A stretch of DNA of 64,000 nt, taken from contig CAKRVA010000003.1 of the NCBI GenBank assembly GCA_934408585.1, positions 124,001 to 188,000 of the forward strand, in the 5' to 3' direction. The position numbers were made by a program, and so were the translations under genes. Within the stretch, counting starts at the first letter, position 1, and every line of letters begins with the position of its first letter. Positions 44,242 through 53,292 of this stretch are shown here, in pieces. The notes below the pieces were generated by a model. It was not told the origin of the DNA. It searched no databases and saw nothing but the letters and a program-made list of their open reading frames with translations. Source of the DNA: an uncultured Lachnospiraceae bacterium. GTDB lineage: Bacteria; Bacillota; Clostridia; Lachnospirales; Lachnospiraceae.

Positions 44242-44898
44242 ATGAACAAAAAAGAACTAACCAAAAGATACCTTTTATTTATTATCAGTCTGTTTTTCTC
44301 CGCCTTAGGCGTTGCCTTTACCAAACATGGTGAGCTTGGAGTTTCCCCTACTTCCTCCATTGCAAATGTAATAAGCTGTAAATATACCTTCTGGTCGCTT
44401 GGTACATTACTTATTATATGGAATTGTATTCTGATTCTTGGTCAGATTCTGATTCTGCGGAAAAATTTCCAGCTCATTCAGCTTTTGCAGATTCCACTTT
44501 CCTTTTTGTTTGGCTGGTTTACCGATTTTGGCATGTGGATTGTTTCTTATATTCCGGTAAATTCTTACGCCATGCGGCTTCTTATGGTAGTGATTGGCGT
44601 CATTATCCTTGGGTTTGGCATTGCTCTTTCTGTCATTGCAGATGTCATCTTAAATTCCGGTGAGGCATTCGTCAAGGCCATTTCGGATACTGCAGATAAA
44701 AATTTCGGCAACGTTAAAATTGCTTTTGATATTACCTGCGTAGTCCTCGCCATATTGTTGTCGCTTATCTTTTTCGATTATAAAATTGTGGGAACACGTG
44801 AAGGGACCATTATCTCTGCGCTCTGCACCGGTATGGTAGTAAAAGCATTTACCCAAAGACTGAGTACACCGCTTAATCAGCTTCTGACCCGGAACTGA
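44242..44898 (+). CDS. YczE/DUF6198-type membrane protein
   Basis: This 218-residue protein has five hydrophobic segments, with 'RYLLFIISLFFSALGVAF' and 'GVSPTSSIANVIS' near the start, as in the YczE/YitT-like group of integral membrane proteins. Role unknown; some members lie beside transport regulators. It is convergent with the antiporter gene, and the two overlap by 26 bp at their 3' ends. The ribosome site (AAGAAG) is weak. Confidence 0.8.
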   Translation: MNKKELTKRYLLFIISLFFSALGVAFTKHGELGVSPTSSIANVISCKYTFWSLGTLLIIWNCILILGQILILRKNFQLIQLLQIPLSFLFGWFTDFGMWIVSYIPVNSYAMRLLMVVIGVIILGFGIALSVIADVILNSGEAFVKAISDTADKNFGNVKIAFDITCVVLAILLSLIFFDYKIVGTREGTIISALCTGMVVKAFTQRLSTPLNQLLTRN

Positions 44899-46078
44899 TT
44901 TCCTTTGATAACCACTTTTTATAAGTCCCGTCGATAGCAAATGCTCCCAACGGTGCGGTCAATACAATCGCCAGAACCGCTACCGTTAAAACGGTGTCGC
45001 CACATGCAAAACCGAGTGCAAGTGGGATTCCTCCGATTGCTGCCTGTACTGTAGCTTTGGGAGTATAAGCCAGCATGGTAAATAGTTTCTCTTTTCCGCT
45101 AAGCTTTGTTCCAAGCAGACACACGTACACTCCTAGCATCCGGAACAACAGTGCTCCAACAATTACAAGGAGTGCCTTGATACCAACCTTTCCAAGATAT
45201 CCGATATTTACGGTTGCGCCAACCAGTGCAAACAGGAACACCTCAGCGGCAACCCAGAGTTTCGCATATTTTGCGGCCAATCTTTTTGCCACATTCTCCC
45301 GTTTTCTTTGCAAACCGATACCGATAAACATAATTGCAATCAGTGCAGAAAAGGTAATTGGTGTTGTCAATGCATCTTCAACAACTACAAGCAAAAATGA
45401 AATACTGAGTATAATCAGAACCTTCGCCGTATCCCGGATATGTATTTTTTTGAAAAACAATGCCAGTAAAACTCCCAGGACAATTCCTATCGTGATTCCA
45501 AGTAAGATGGAGATTGGTATGTTCACAAAACGAATGACTGATGCACCTTTCCCCTGCATCATTCCGATAAACGTGGAAAACAATACAATCACGTAAACAT
45601 CATCCACCGAAGCTCCGGCAATAATCAGTTGCGGAATTCCCTCTTTGACACCATATCCCTCGTCCATCAGTTTAATCATCCGTGGCACTACAACAGCCGG
45701 CGAAACTGCCGCCAAAACTGCCCCAAGAATTGCTGCTTCCAGCACACTCATTCCCATAAGTCCAGGTGCCAGTAAAATCATTCCAATTAATTCAAAAGAT
45801 GCCGGAAGAAAGCACATCATAATTGCCGGTCTTCCTATTTTCTTTAGGCCGGATATATCCAGTCCCAATCCAGCCCTTGTCAAAATAATAATAAGCGCTA
45901 TCTGCCGCAATTCAGCTGATATTCCCAATATGCTCCCATCAATCAGATTCAGCGCATACGGTCCAAGTACCATTCCCGTAATCAGCATTCCAAGCAATCC
46001 CGGAAGCTTTACCTTTTGGCATAGCCACCCCATAAACATTCCAACCATCAGAATTAGTGCAATACTTAATAACATCAT
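44873..46078 (-). CDS. cation:proton antiporter (CPA2-like, NhaP/KefB type)
   Basis: This 401-residue protein has 12-13 hydrophobic segments, with 'GLLGMLITGMVLGPYALN' in helix 2 and 'ASVDDVYVIVLFS', where the Asp pair matches the CPA ion-binding motif. It lacks the C-terminal TrkA-N/RCK domain of many KefB proteins. It would exchange Na+ or K+ for H+. Two ATGs are adjacent (46078, 46075); the second is better spaced from AAGGAGG. It overlaps the DUF6198 gene by 26 bp. Confidence 0.88.
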   Translation of the reverse strand: MMLLSIALILMVGMFMGWLCQKVKLPGLLGMLITGMVLGPYALNLIDGSILGISAELRQIALIIILTRAGLGLDISGLKKIGRPAIMMCFLPASFELIGMILLAPGLMGMSVLEAAILGAVLAAVSPAVVVPRMIKLMDEGYGVKEGIPQLIIAGASVDDVYVIVLFSTFIGMMQGKGASVIRFVNIPISILLGITIGIVLGVLLALFFKKIHIRDTAKVLIILSISFLLVVVEDALTTPITFSALIAIMFIGIGLQRKRENVAKRLAAKYAKLWVAAEVFLFALVGATVNIGYLGKVGIKALLVIVGALLFRMLGVYVCLLGTKLSGKEKLFTMLAYTPKATVQAAIGGIPLALGFACGDTVLTVAVLAIVLTAPLGAFAIDGTYKKWLSKEISSGSEAD

Positions 46079-46152
46079 TGTCCTCCTTTAAACGCAGAAA
46101 AAGCTGAAATCATAACACAATGTTTATCTCCCTGCAAGGTAAAAAGTCACAT

Positions 46153-46181
46153 CTTGAATTTTCCACCCGGATAATATATAA
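46153..46181 (+). promoter_or_regulatory. promoter candidate for toxin-like peptide 1
   Basis: TTGAAT, 17 bases, TATAAT. Predicted start near 46188, giving a leader of about 90 bases before the peptide start. A second -10-like TATGAT at about 46203 corresponds to the CATAAT of copy 2. Confidence 0.6.
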
Positions 46182-46278
46182 TAACCATTGGTTACTTTAT
46201 GATATGATGTATTTACTTAGGGAGCCAATGGGGCGTTTTTATCAACTGCCGGACATCATCGGAAGGGAGTTGATGCCA

Positions 46279-46365
46279 ATGATTACATATTCGGATTTTA
46301 TTCAATTTGTAATTATGCTTTGTGCCATTATAACTGTTATTGTTAATCTTGTGCATAAAAAATAG
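46279..46365 (+). CDS. 28-residue hydrophobic peptide, type I toxin-like (copy 1)
   Basis: The peptide MITYSDFIQFVIMLCAIITV... ends in NLVHKK. It has a short polar head, one ~19-residue membrane span and a basic tail, the plan of holin-like type I toxins (TxpA/YonT/Fst groups). The ATG at 46279 is nine bases after AAGGGAG. An in-frame ATG six bases earlier is too close to the ribosome site, and copy 2 has GTG there. The stop codon lies in the stem of the terminator shared with the opposing RNA. Expected effect of overproduction is membrane damage (family inference). Confidence 0.75.
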   Translation: MITYSDFIQFVIMLCAIITVIVNLVHKK

Positions 46366-46400
46366 TGCCCTCGCTCTGACAAAGTAAGGCACTATTTTTT
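46357..46400. terminator. bidirectional terminator, copy 1
   Basis: Stem AAAAAATAGTGCC/GGCACTATTTTTT (13 bp) with an 18-base loop. It would end the toxin mRNA on the plus strand and the antisense RNA on the minus strand. Confidence 0.85.
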
Positions 46401-46451
46401 GACTTTGTTTTGCCGGCAGCTAGATATTCTCTAGCCATTGGCTCTCTTGTT
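46357..46451 (-). ncRNA. candidate antisense antitoxin RNA, copy 1
   Basis: Minus strand TTGACC (46487-46482), 18 bases, TATAAT (46463-46458) is a strong promoter; predicted RNA starts near 46451 and runs to the shared terminator, about 95 nt. Its 5' part can fold as AGCC-AAT-GGCT. It overlaps the 3' end of the toxin mRNA, as RatA does TxpA. No ORF is seen in it. Confidence 0.65.
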
Positions 46452-46576
46452 AAATACATTATAATACCACCTTTTATTGCAGGTCAAGTCTGCTTTTCAT
46501 AATGTATTTGCCTGGGGAGCCAATGGGGCGATTATGCCAGCTGTCGGACATTTGTCATGGAAGGGAGCTGGTGTCT

Positions 46577-46663
46577 ATGATTACATATTCGGATTTTATT
46601 CAATTTGTAATTATGCTTTGTGCCATCATAACTGTTATTGTTAATCTTGCGCATAAAAAATAG
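46577..46663 (+). CDS. 28-residue hydrophobic peptide, type I toxin-like (copy 2)
   Basis: Differs from copy 1 by one residue (NLAHKK for NLVHKK). The ATG is nine bases after AAGGGAG. Its likely promoter (CATAAT near 46499-46504) overlaps the antisense promoter of copy 1, back to back. The near-identical peptide with silent codon change (ATC for ATT) shows selection on the protein or recent duplication. Confidence 0.75.
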   Translation: MITYSDFIQFVIMLCAIITVIVNLAHKK

Positions 46664-46749
46664 TGCCCTCGTCCCAGCAAGATGAAGCACTATTTTTAAC
46701 ATTTATCTTGCCGACGGCTAGGTGTTCTCTAGCCATTGGCTCTCTTGTT
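46655..46749 (-). ncRNA. candidate antisense antitoxin RNA, copy 2
   Basis: Minus strand TTGACC (46785-46780), 18 bases, TATAAT (46761-46756). RNA would start near 46749 and end in the hairpin AAAAATAGTGC/GCACTATTTTT (46656-46697). It includes the same AGCC-AAT-GGCT 5' hairpin as copy 1. Confidence 0.65.
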
Positions 46750-46817
46750 AAGTACATTATAATACCACCTTTTATTGCAGGTCAAGTCTGCTTTATATTA
46801 TTTTAAGGAGGCATTCC

Positions 46818-47153
46818 ATGAATTTTATTCCAGAACGGTTAATTGCCCTGCGTAATTCTCTTAATATCAATAAAGCGGAAGCAGCCCGCAGATTAAACAT
46901 GTCTGCCATGGGATATGGGCGATATGAATCCGGTGAACGTGAGCCATCTTATCAGACGGTCTGTTTCATTGCACATACCTTTCATAGTACCCCCGATTAT
47001 TTATATGGACTATCAGACACCCCCGCCTCCAAAACCATAACGCTTTTGGAATCTGAGGACCCCGAATTATTTTCACTGGTTCAATCGCTTCAAAGTAACC
47101 ACAATCTTATCGGGCGATTATCTGCTTATGTCAAGCACCTGCAACAATTATAG
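46818..47153 (+). CDS. XRE family (Cro/C1-type) helix-turn-helix protein
   Basis: This 111-residue protein has an N-terminal HTH ('LIALRNSLNINKAEAARRLN', then MGYGRYESGEREPSY) at about residues 7-60, followed by a short helical tail. Such proteins are DNA-binding repressors, often of mobile or toxin-antitoxin loci. It starts right after the toxin-like repeat (AAGGAGG site), 33 bp past the last antisense -35 box, so it may read from within that locus. Targets are unknown. Confidence 0.85.
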   Translation: MNFIPERLIALRNSLNINKAEAARRLNMSAMGYGRYESGEREPSYQTVCFIAHTFHSTPDYLYGLSDTPASKTITLLESEDPELFSLVQSLQSNHNLIGRLSAYVKHLQQL

Positions 47154-47184
47154 TATTGAGTTCTCTCCCTGCCCATTTTCGTCA

Positions 47185-47907
47185 TTACAACCCGAGGTAT
47201 CTCATCAGTGTTTCCAATCCTCCCATTGGCACACAGAAGCTTGCATCATGTATTTTACATGCCTCATATACTTCTGCTAAGTCAAACCATTGCACACCAT
47301 CCAGTTCTTCCTTCTGGATTACAAGACTCTCTATATCCACCGGTTCTTTATAGCAATATACAAATGCCACTTCCCGGTCCCGAAACATTTTTCCATGAAA
47401 TTCTTTATCAAATTTAACCGGGAATGTTCCTGCAAAAAACAATTGCGAAGCATCTGCCTGAATTCCAAGTTCCTCCGAAAACTCACGAAGTGCCGATTCT
47501 ACTGGTTCATCTCCTGCCTGGATGTGTCCGGCAGAGGAGGTGTCAAATTGCCCTGGAAAAGAATCTTTATTTGCTGACCTTTTTTGTAACAAAACCTGAT
47601 ATTTCCCATTTATTTTTCTAACAATCCAGATGTGGGCTGCCCGATGACAAATTCCTTCTGTATGTGCATGACTCCGCTCTACCAGGCCGCCGGTAGGCTG
47701 TCCATTGCCATCACAGACATCAAATATTTCCTTATCCCATACTGTTCCCTCTTCCAGTTCATTCTCTTTCAGCCACTCCTCAAAAACAGAGAGTTCTCTG
47801 GAATTTCCCTTTTCATCCACTAACTTTACAATACATTTTTGTTTTTCATCCGGCTGTCTTTCTTCGCAACCGTATTCTCCATCAAATATTTGCTGTATTT
47901 TCCACAT
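47185..47907 (-). CDS. NUDIX hydrolase, isopentenyl-isomerase-like
   Basis: This 240-residue protein has a C-terminal Nudix domain with 'SAGHIQAGDEPVESALREFSEEL' in pieces (Nudix box GHIQAGDEPVESALREFSEE), and the 'HRAAHIWIV' and 'LQKRSANKDSFPGQFD' segments seen in YfcD/Idi-like proteins. The N-terminal ~60 residues are extra. Substrate is unknown (IPP isomerase lookalikes often hydrolyse nucleotide derivatives). It lies 7 bp after the methyltransferase and is probably in its operon. Confidence 0.87.
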   Translation of the reverse strand: MWKIQQIFDGEYGCEERQPDEKQKCIVKLVDEKGNSRELSVFEEWLKENELEEGTVWDKEIFDVCDGNGQPTGGLVERSHAHTEGICHRAAHIWIVRKINGKYQVLLQKRSANKDSFPGQFDTSSAGHIQAGDEPVESALREFSEELGIQADASQLFFAGTFPVKFDKEFHGKMFRDREVAFVYCYKEPVDIESLVIQKEELDGVQWFDLAEVYEACKIHDASFCVPMGGLETLMRYLGL

Positions 47908-47913
47908 ATATTT

Positions 47914-48549
47914 TTAAAAAACCTCTTCCCGTTTTTTCAATTCCATTACAATACTATAATTGCAATGGATTTCCTTTTCCGTCAAAAATCCATAATTTTC
48001 AAAGTATTTTTTCTTATCACATGCAAAGAACTCCCGAAATGATTTGCAGCCAAGAGTTTCCAATAGGTACAATGGTGCATATTTTACCTTTGGGCTAATC
48101 TTCTTTGGGTTCTCCCACTCAAGAACGATTAACCTGCCATCCGGTTTCAAAACACGATAAGCCTCTTTTAATAAATCCGCACGTAACTGTGGCGAGCACT
48201 CATGAAGCACCAATCCAAGAATCACATACTCAAAGCTTTCCTGTGGAAGTTTAGTATCTGTCGCATCTGCATTTCGCAAATAAACATTTTTCATAGATGA
48301 TTTTACTACTTTCCGTTTTGCCTCCCCCAGCATCTCTTTTGATAAATCAATTCCCATGATTTTATTGTTTGCATTCTTCTTCGCAATGGAAAATCCATTT
48401 GTAAATGTTCCACAACACAAATCGAGAATTCTGCATTTTTTATTTGGAATAAGACTCTGTATTACATCACGTGGATTCTTTCCTTTTTCGGAAAACCATA
48501 TAACATCCAACAAATCATATGCTGTTGAAATAAATTGATAAATGCTCAT
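47914..48549 (-). CDS. class I SAM-dependent methyltransferase
   Basis: This 211-residue protein has motif I 'ILDLCCGTFTNGFSIAK' (about 41-57), 'MGIDLSKEML' (motif II), 'LVLHECSP' and 'VLKPDGRLIVLEWENP', typical of UbiE/COQ5-like methyltransferases. Substrate is not predictable. It is the first gene of a two-gene unit with the NUDIX gene. The ATG follows AAGGAG. Confidence 0.9.
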   Translation of the reverse strand: MSIYQFISTAYDLLDVIWFSEKGKNPRDVIQSLIPNKKCRILDLCCGTFTNGFSIAKKNANNKIMGIDLSKEMLGEAKRKVVKSSMKNVYLRNADATDTKLPQESFEYVILGLVLHECSPQLRADLLKEAYRVLKPDGRLIVLEWENPKKISPKVKYAPLYLLETLGCKSFREFFACDKKKYFENYGFLTEKEIHCNYSIVMELKKREEVF

Positions 48550-48613
48550 AAATGCTCCTTCCCTACTACTTCAGTTTGTTTTTTATAATATCACATTTTT
48601 CCATCACTTTCCA

Positions 48614-48642
48614 TTGACTATATAGAACATATGTTCTATATT
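48614..48642 (+). promoter_or_regulatory. LexA-controlled promoter of the Y-family polymerase
   Basis: TTGACT (48614-48619), 17 bases, TATATT (48637-48642). The spacer contains GAACATATGTTC (48625-48636), a perfect match to the Gram-positive LexA/DinR box GAAC-N4-GTTC. The polymerase should be induced by DNA damage. Confidence 0.92.
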
Positions 48643-48662
48643 TGATTTATGGAGGTGATTTT

Positions 48663-49937
48663 GTGAAACAATCCTGGTTTCTCTGCATTGATTTGAAAAG
48701 TTTTTATGCATCTGTGGAATGTGCGGAACGTAATCTTGACCCTTTTAAAACAAATCTGGTTGTTGCAGACCCGGAGCGTAGTCGTGGAACCATCTGCCTT
48801 GCCATTACTCCTGCCATGAAACAGCTTGGTGTTAAAAACCGATGCCGGATTTTTCAAATACCAAAACAGATAAAATATATTGTTGCTCCTCCAAGAATGC
48901 AGCTATACATTGACTACTCTGCCCGGATTTACTCCATCTATCTTCACTATGTAGCCAAAGAAGATATTCATGTTTATTCCATTGATGAAGTATTTTTGGA
49001 TATTACCGACTATCTGCCACTTTATCATATGACTCCCAGGGAGCTTGGAAAACAGATTATGGATGAAATCTTTCACGAAACAGACATTCGTGCAACGTGC
49101 GGCATTGGGACGAATCTATACCTTGCCAAGGTTGCCCTTGATATTACTGCAAAGCACACATCCGATTTTATTGGAGAGCTTACTGAAGAAACTTTTTGCC
49201 AAAAGCTATGGCATCACAAGCCCTTGACTGACTTCTGGCGAATCGGTCCCGGTATTGCAAATCGTCTTGCCACCTACGGCATGTTTTGCATGGAAGATAT
49301 CGCACATGGAAATGAAGATTTGCTATACAAGGTCTTTGGCGTGGATGCAGAGCTTCTCATTGACCATGCATGGGGACGGGAAACAACCACAATGGAAGAC
49401 ATCAAAAATTATCATTCCGACAATCACTGTCTTTCCAGCGGACAGGTGCTGCCCCGTGACTATTCTTTTGAAGAAACACGCCTGATCATAAAGGAGATGA
49501 CCGACTTGCTCTGTCTTGATCTTGTAGATAAAGGGCTCATCACGAATAGCATTACGCTATACCTCGGTTACTCCCGCCTGTCGCAGACTACTTCTGCAAA
49601 CGGAACTATCCAGCTCCCCACAGATACCAATTCCGACCGTTTAATGATTCCGGCAGTTCTTGAACTGTATGACCGTATTGCAGATCCTGTATGTTCCATT
49701 CGTCGAATTAATCTGAACTGTAACCAGGTGCATCCGGAGGAATACCATCAATATGATTTCTTTCTGGACAACGAACTTCTGATAAAAGACCGCAAAATAC
49801 AGGAAGCTTCCTTAGAAATCAAGAAACGTTACGGCAAAAATGCAATTTTAAAAGGAATGAATTTAGAAAAAGGTGGAACTACCATAGAACGTAACCGCCA
49901 GATTGGAGGACACAAAAGTGGCATCGAACAGACCTAA
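48663..49937 (+). CDS. Y-family DNA polymerase (UmuC/UvrX-like)
   Basis: This 424-residue protein has 'CIDLKSFYASVECAERN' (metal-binding Asp, steric-gate region), 'VYSIDEVFLDIT' (catalytic Asp-Glu) and 'CGIGTNLYLAKVALD', followed by a little-finger domain. It performs translesion synthesis. The GTG start at 48663 is seven bases after a perfect GGAGGTGAT; an earlier frame start (48642) would fall in the promoter. A LexA box is in its promoter and a YolD gene overlaps its 3' end by 20 bp, the arrangement of phage/plasmid and Clostridia mutasome cassettes. Confidence 0.93.
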   Translation: MKQSWFLCIDLKSFYASVECAERNLDPFKTNLVVADPERSRGTICLAITPAMKQLGVKNRCRIFQIPKQIKYIVAPPRMQLYIDYSARIYSIYLHYVAKEDIHVYSIDEVFLDITDYLPLYHMTPRELGKQIMDEIFHETDIRATCGIGTNLYLAKVALDITAKHTSDFIGELTEETFCQKLWHHKPLTDFWRIGPGIANRLATYGMFCMEDIAHGNEDLLYKVFGVDAELLIDHAWGRETTTMEDIKNYHSDNHCLSSGQVLPRDYSFEETRLIIKEMTDLLCLDLVDKGLITNSITLYLGYSRLSQTTSANGTIQLPTDTNSDRLMIPAVLELYDRIADPVCSIRRINLNCNQVHPEEYHQYDFFLDNELLIKDRKIQEASLEIKKRYGKNAILKGMNLEKGGTTIERNRQIGGHKSGIEQT

Positions 49938-50247
49938 AATGGATCGTGCTCAACGTGCAAAGCAATTTATGCCATTTGCTGCACTAAAAGGATATGAAGA
50001 AGCATTGCGTCAAAAAGAAAAAATAACCATTCCCCCAATAGAACTTTCTGAAGACGTTCTCGCTCTTCTGGATGAACAGGCGAAACAACTCACCCCAGGA
50101 AGCATGGTCACGGTAACCTATTATGCCAATGGTGAATATATACAAAAAACCGGACTCCTTTCCCGTATGGATATGGAGTGCCGGTTTCTGCAAATTGTAG
50201 ATATCAAAATTCCATTTGATAATATTATTTCGCTTTCAGGAAATTAA
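49918..50247 (+). CDS. YolD-like protein
   Basis: This 109-residue protein begins MASNRPKMDRAQRAKQFMPFAAL, the typical YolD-like start. The GTG at 49918 lies eight bases after GGAGG inside the polymerase gene, so translation is coupled. YolD proteins are thought to be the UmuD-like partners of Y-family polymerases in Firmicutes. A weak hairpin (AGGAATA/TATTCCT, 50250-50267) follows and may terminate the operon. Confidence 0.9.
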   Translation: MASNRPKMDRAQRAKQFMPFAALKGYEEALRQKEKITIPPIELSEDVLALLDEQAKQLTPGSMVTVTYYANGEYIQKTGLLSRMDMECRFLQIVDIKIPFDNIISLSGN

Positions 50248-50257
50248 AGGAATAACC

Positions 50258-51787
50258 TTATTCCTCCGTTTTCTGTGTCTGCAATTTCTGTGCCAGCTCT
50301 TTGATTTGTAGAACCATCTTTTCTACTTCCTCGATACCAGCACTGTTTTCCTGTGTTGCTGCTGCCACATGCTCAATTGCTTCATGATTGCTCTGCGTAT
50401 TGTTGTTTACCTGTTCCATGCTTCCTGCAACTTCTGTGCTTTGCAGCCGAACATTTTCGGTGGTTTTTTCCATTTCCTGAATCTGGTTTGCCATCTCCTG
50501 ATTGGAGGTTGTAATAATGGTAGCTGAATTACCGGCATCCTGTATGCTCTTTCTTCCATCCTGTGTCAGCTGTGCGCTCTGTTCCATCGCCTGAACAGCT
50601 TTTTCGGTATTTTCAACTACTTCATTTACGATGTTTCCAATATTCTCTACTGCGGACTTTGTCTGCTCGGAAAGCTTCTGAATCTGGCTGGCTACTACAG
50701 CAAATCCTTTTCCATGCTCACCGGCTCTTGCTGCTTCAATGGACGCATTCAATGCCAGAATATTGGTCTGGCTGGAAATGCCTGTAATTACCTGGATAAT
50801 TCCAAGAATTTCCTGGGATTCCTCGCCCAGATGCTGAATAATATCTTTGCATTCTGCGGTACTTTCATTAATATGTTCCATACTTTGAATCGCAGAATCC
50901 ATTTTGCTCTGATTCTCTTTGGTCAGCTCATTAACCTGCTCGGCTAATTTTGCAATCTGGTCATTTCTGTTTCCTAATGCAATCAATTGTGCATTAATAT
51001 CCTGCGTTTTTTCATTAACACTTGTAATTTCTTCGGTATTATCGCTGAAGCTGCGCAAAACGCCTTCCGTGTCCTGCACAATTTGTTCGTTTGCTACCAT
51101 GGAAGCTTTCGCAATCACAGATAACTCTTTTACCATAGTAAGCAATGCTTCTGCCGTCTGGTTTGATTTTTCCTGCATTGCCTTCATATCTGCAACTAAT
51201 TTTTCCTGCTCTTCCGCACCAAGTAAATTCGATAACATACCGGCTGTTCTTTCGCATAACATGGTAAAAATTGCAGCAATGGCAACTAGAATCAACGCTC
51301 TTGGTACAATTCCAAATATGAACAGCTTGTATAGCGTAGGAAAGTTTTTATCCGGCAGCGTTTGTAATGCAAATCCAATCCATTGCCCAATGGAAACGCC
51401 AACTACCGACAATATGGTTATCAGAATGTTCAACTTCTTTGAAAAATAAAGGCTTGCAATCGCAATGGCATAAATATAAATCAATACCACATGATAGCTT
51501 AGTGTAATAGATGCCATCGTCACAAACACGACTGCTGAAATCGTCAATAGATATTTTACCCACGGTTGTTCCTTTTTCCCGACGTTTACTACAAATGTCG
51601 GCAACCATAAAATTATGGAACCTACCACAAAGGTAAAGGTCATAATTTTCATATCAACAATAAAAATCCCCACGACATTTAAAATATACACCAGAGTAAA
51701 AATAAAAAATGTAATCCGCATTACCTTGGCTACTGCGCGGTTTGCCTGTTTTTCATTCTGGTTCAATACATTGCTTCGTTCCTCCAT
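50258..51787 (-). CDS. methyl-accepting chemotaxis protein, membrane-bound
   Basis: This protein of 509 residues has about six hydrophobic helices in the N-terminal 200 residues with only short loops, so sensing is in or at the membrane. A long coiled signalling domain follows (about 250-505), with the hairpin tip '[20 protein letters not shown]'. No HAMP is obvious. The frame opens at 51802; the ATG at 51787 has GGGGG at the right distance and is chosen. It may steer the flagella encoded earlier. Confidence 0.92.
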   Translation of the reverse strand: MEERSNVLNQNEKQANRAVAKVMRITFFIFTLVYILNVVGIFIVDMKIMTFTFVVGSIILWLPTFVVNVGKKEQPWVKYLLTISAVVFVTMASITLSYHVVLIYIYAIAIASLYFSKKLNILITILSVVGVSIGQWIGFALQTLPDKNFPTLYKLFIFGIVPRALILVAIAAIFTMLCERTAGMLSNLLGAEEQEKLVADMKAMQEKSNQTAEALLTMVKELSVIAKASMVANEQIVQDTEGVLRSFSDNTEEITSVNEKTQDINAQLIALGNRNDQIAKLAEQVNELTKENQSKMDSAIQSMEHINESTAECKDIIQHLGEESQEILGIIQVITGISSQTNILALNASIEAARAGEHGKGFAVVASQIQKLSEQTKSAVENIGNIVNEVVENTEKAVQAMEQSAQLTQDGRKSIQDAGNSATIITTSNQEMANQIQEMEKTTENVRLQSTEVAGSMEQVNNNTQSNHEAIEHVAAATQENSAGIEEVEKMVLQIKELAQKLQTQKTEE

Positions 51788-51843
51788 ATTGACTGCCCCC
51801 ATTCTTATGTAAGATTGCGATATAATTGCTTCTTACTTTTACT

Positions 51844-53256
51844 TTACTTGAGCACTGGCGGATTGTCAATTTTCAATTCTTTATAGGTCATACAAATTAG
51901 TACTACCGCAATCAGGAATGTTAAAATATCGGATACCGGCATCGAATACAATACACCATCCAGCCCCCAGAATACCGGAAGGAGCAGTGCAAATCCGACC
52001 CCGAAAACAATCTCACGAACCATAGACAGCATCGTGGATGCCACTGCCTTACCCATTGCCTGTAAAAAGATAAACGAAGCTTTATTAATACATGCCAATA
52101 CAAGCATGCAAAGATAAATACGAAATGCCCGAATCGCAAAGTTCGTGTAATAGATGCTTTCATTTGCTGCTCCGAAAATTCCGATAAGCTGCACTGGAAA
52201 AAGTTCTACAATCAACAATGCAACAACTCCAACGCTTCCTTCTGCCACTAAAAGTCTGGTAAACAGTTCACGGACCCTGCTTTTAAATCCTGCTCCCATA
52301 TTAAATCCAACAATAGGAATACAACCGGCTGCCATACCTACTACAATGGAGATTACAATTTGGAAAAACTTCATTACAATTCCCACAACTGCCATTGGAA
52401 TCTGCGCATATTCTGTCTGTCCAAACACTTCATCCAAAGCACCATATTTACGTATCATATTATTGATTGCTGCCATAGCTGCAACAAGTGAAATTTGGGA
52501 TAAAAAGCTACACGCTCCAAGCATCAGCGTTTTTCCAAGAATTTCTCTTTCAAATTTGAAATCTGTTTTGGAAAGTCTGATTACCTTAGTATGGCAAAGA
52601 TACCAGATGGCAAGCAACGCTGTTACAATCTGCCCGATTACCGTTGCGACTGCTGCCCCCATCATTCCCCACCGGAAAACATATATAAATATCGGGTCCA
52701 GAATCACGTTTAAAATTGCTCCTGCCAACGTAGAAGCCATTGCAAATTTAGGACTTCCATCTGCCCGGATAACCGGATTCATTGCCTGACCAAACATATA
52801 AAAAGGGATTCCAACTGATATCCAGAAAAAATACTCCTGCGAGCATTGGAATGTTTCCGCATTGACGGTTCCTCCAAACATTGCAATGATTGCATCACCA
52901 AATACCAGATAAATTATGGTCAGCAGAATACTGATGATTATCGTCAGCAAAATGGCATTTCCCATACTTTTACTTGCGTCCCCTGCCTTTTCTTTTCCAA
53001 GGCTCAAGCTCACAAATGCACAGCATCCGTCCCCAATCATTACTGCAAGTGCGAGTGCTATTACCGTGAGAGGAAAAACCACCGTATTCGCAGCGTTTCC
53101 ATAAGAACCGAGATAATCGGCATTTGCAATAAATATCTGGTCCACAATATTGTAAAGTGCCCCGACCAAAAGTGAAATAATGCATGGAATCGCATATTTT
53201 CCCATAAGCTTTCCAATTTTTTCTTCTCCAAGGTATGATTGATTTCTTTGTTCCAT
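51844..53256 (-). CDS. MATE family efflux transporter
   Basis: This 470-residue protein has 12 hydrophobic helices, with 'NIVDQIFIANADYLGSYGNAAN' near the start and 'QAMNPVIRADGSPKFAMA' after helix 4. These are hallmarks of the DinF/NorM-like MATE group and more specifically of MepA-like pumps. The ATG follows AGGAGG. About 40 bases before it lies a strong terminator-like hairpin on the same strand, which suggests attenuation or premature termination control. Confidence 0.92.
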   Translation of the reverse strand: MEQRNQSYLGEEKIGKLMGKYAIPCIISLLVGALYNIVDQIFIANADYLGSYGNAANTVVFPLTVIALALAVMIGDGCCAFVSLSLGKEKAGDASKSMGNAILLTIIISILLTIIYLVFGDAIIAMFGGTVNAETFQCSQEYFFWISVGIPFYMFGQAMNPVIRADGSPKFAMASTLAGAILNVILDPIFIYVFRWGMMGAAVATVIGQIVTALLAIWYLCHTKVIRLSKTDFKFEREILGKTLMLGACSFLSQISLVAAMAAINNMIRKYGALDEVFGQTEYAQIPMAVVGIVMKFFQIVISIVVGMAAGCIPIVGFNMGAGFKSRVRELFTRLLVAEGSVGVVALLIVELFPVQLIGIFGAANESIYYTNFAIRAFRIYLCMLVLACINKASFIFLQAMGKAVASTMLSMVREIVFGVGFALLLPVFWGLDGVLYSMPVSDILTFLIAVVLICMTYKELKIDNPPVLK

Positions 53257-53292
53257 TTTTTGCCTCCTGTCAAATATAAATCATGCGCACAC

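Larger units (their letters stand above)
46201..46793. repeat. two tandem ~298-bp copies of a peptide/antisense unit
   Basis: Copy 1 (about 46201-46497) and copy 2 (about 46496-46793) align with offsets of 295-298 bp. They share: GTATTT then GGAGCCAATGGGGCG (5' leader); an AAGGGAG ribosome site and 28-codon peptide; the AAAAAATAGTGCC hairpin; CTAGCCATTGGCTCTCTTGT; and the antisense promoter with GGTCAAGTCTGC. Identity is highest in the peptide codons and the antisense promoter. Leader and terminator loop are more diverged. Confidence 0.9.

Noticed and set aside
48642..48662. Upstream TTG start of the Y-family polymerase
   Set aside because: It falls at the -10 box of its own LexA-controlled promoter and has no ribosome site; the GTG at 48663 has a perfect one.
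51788..51845. SigD promoter for the chemotaxis receptor
   Set aside because: TAAA with 15 bases to AATTATAT matches the -10 box at only about half of its positions, too weak in an AT-rich stretch.
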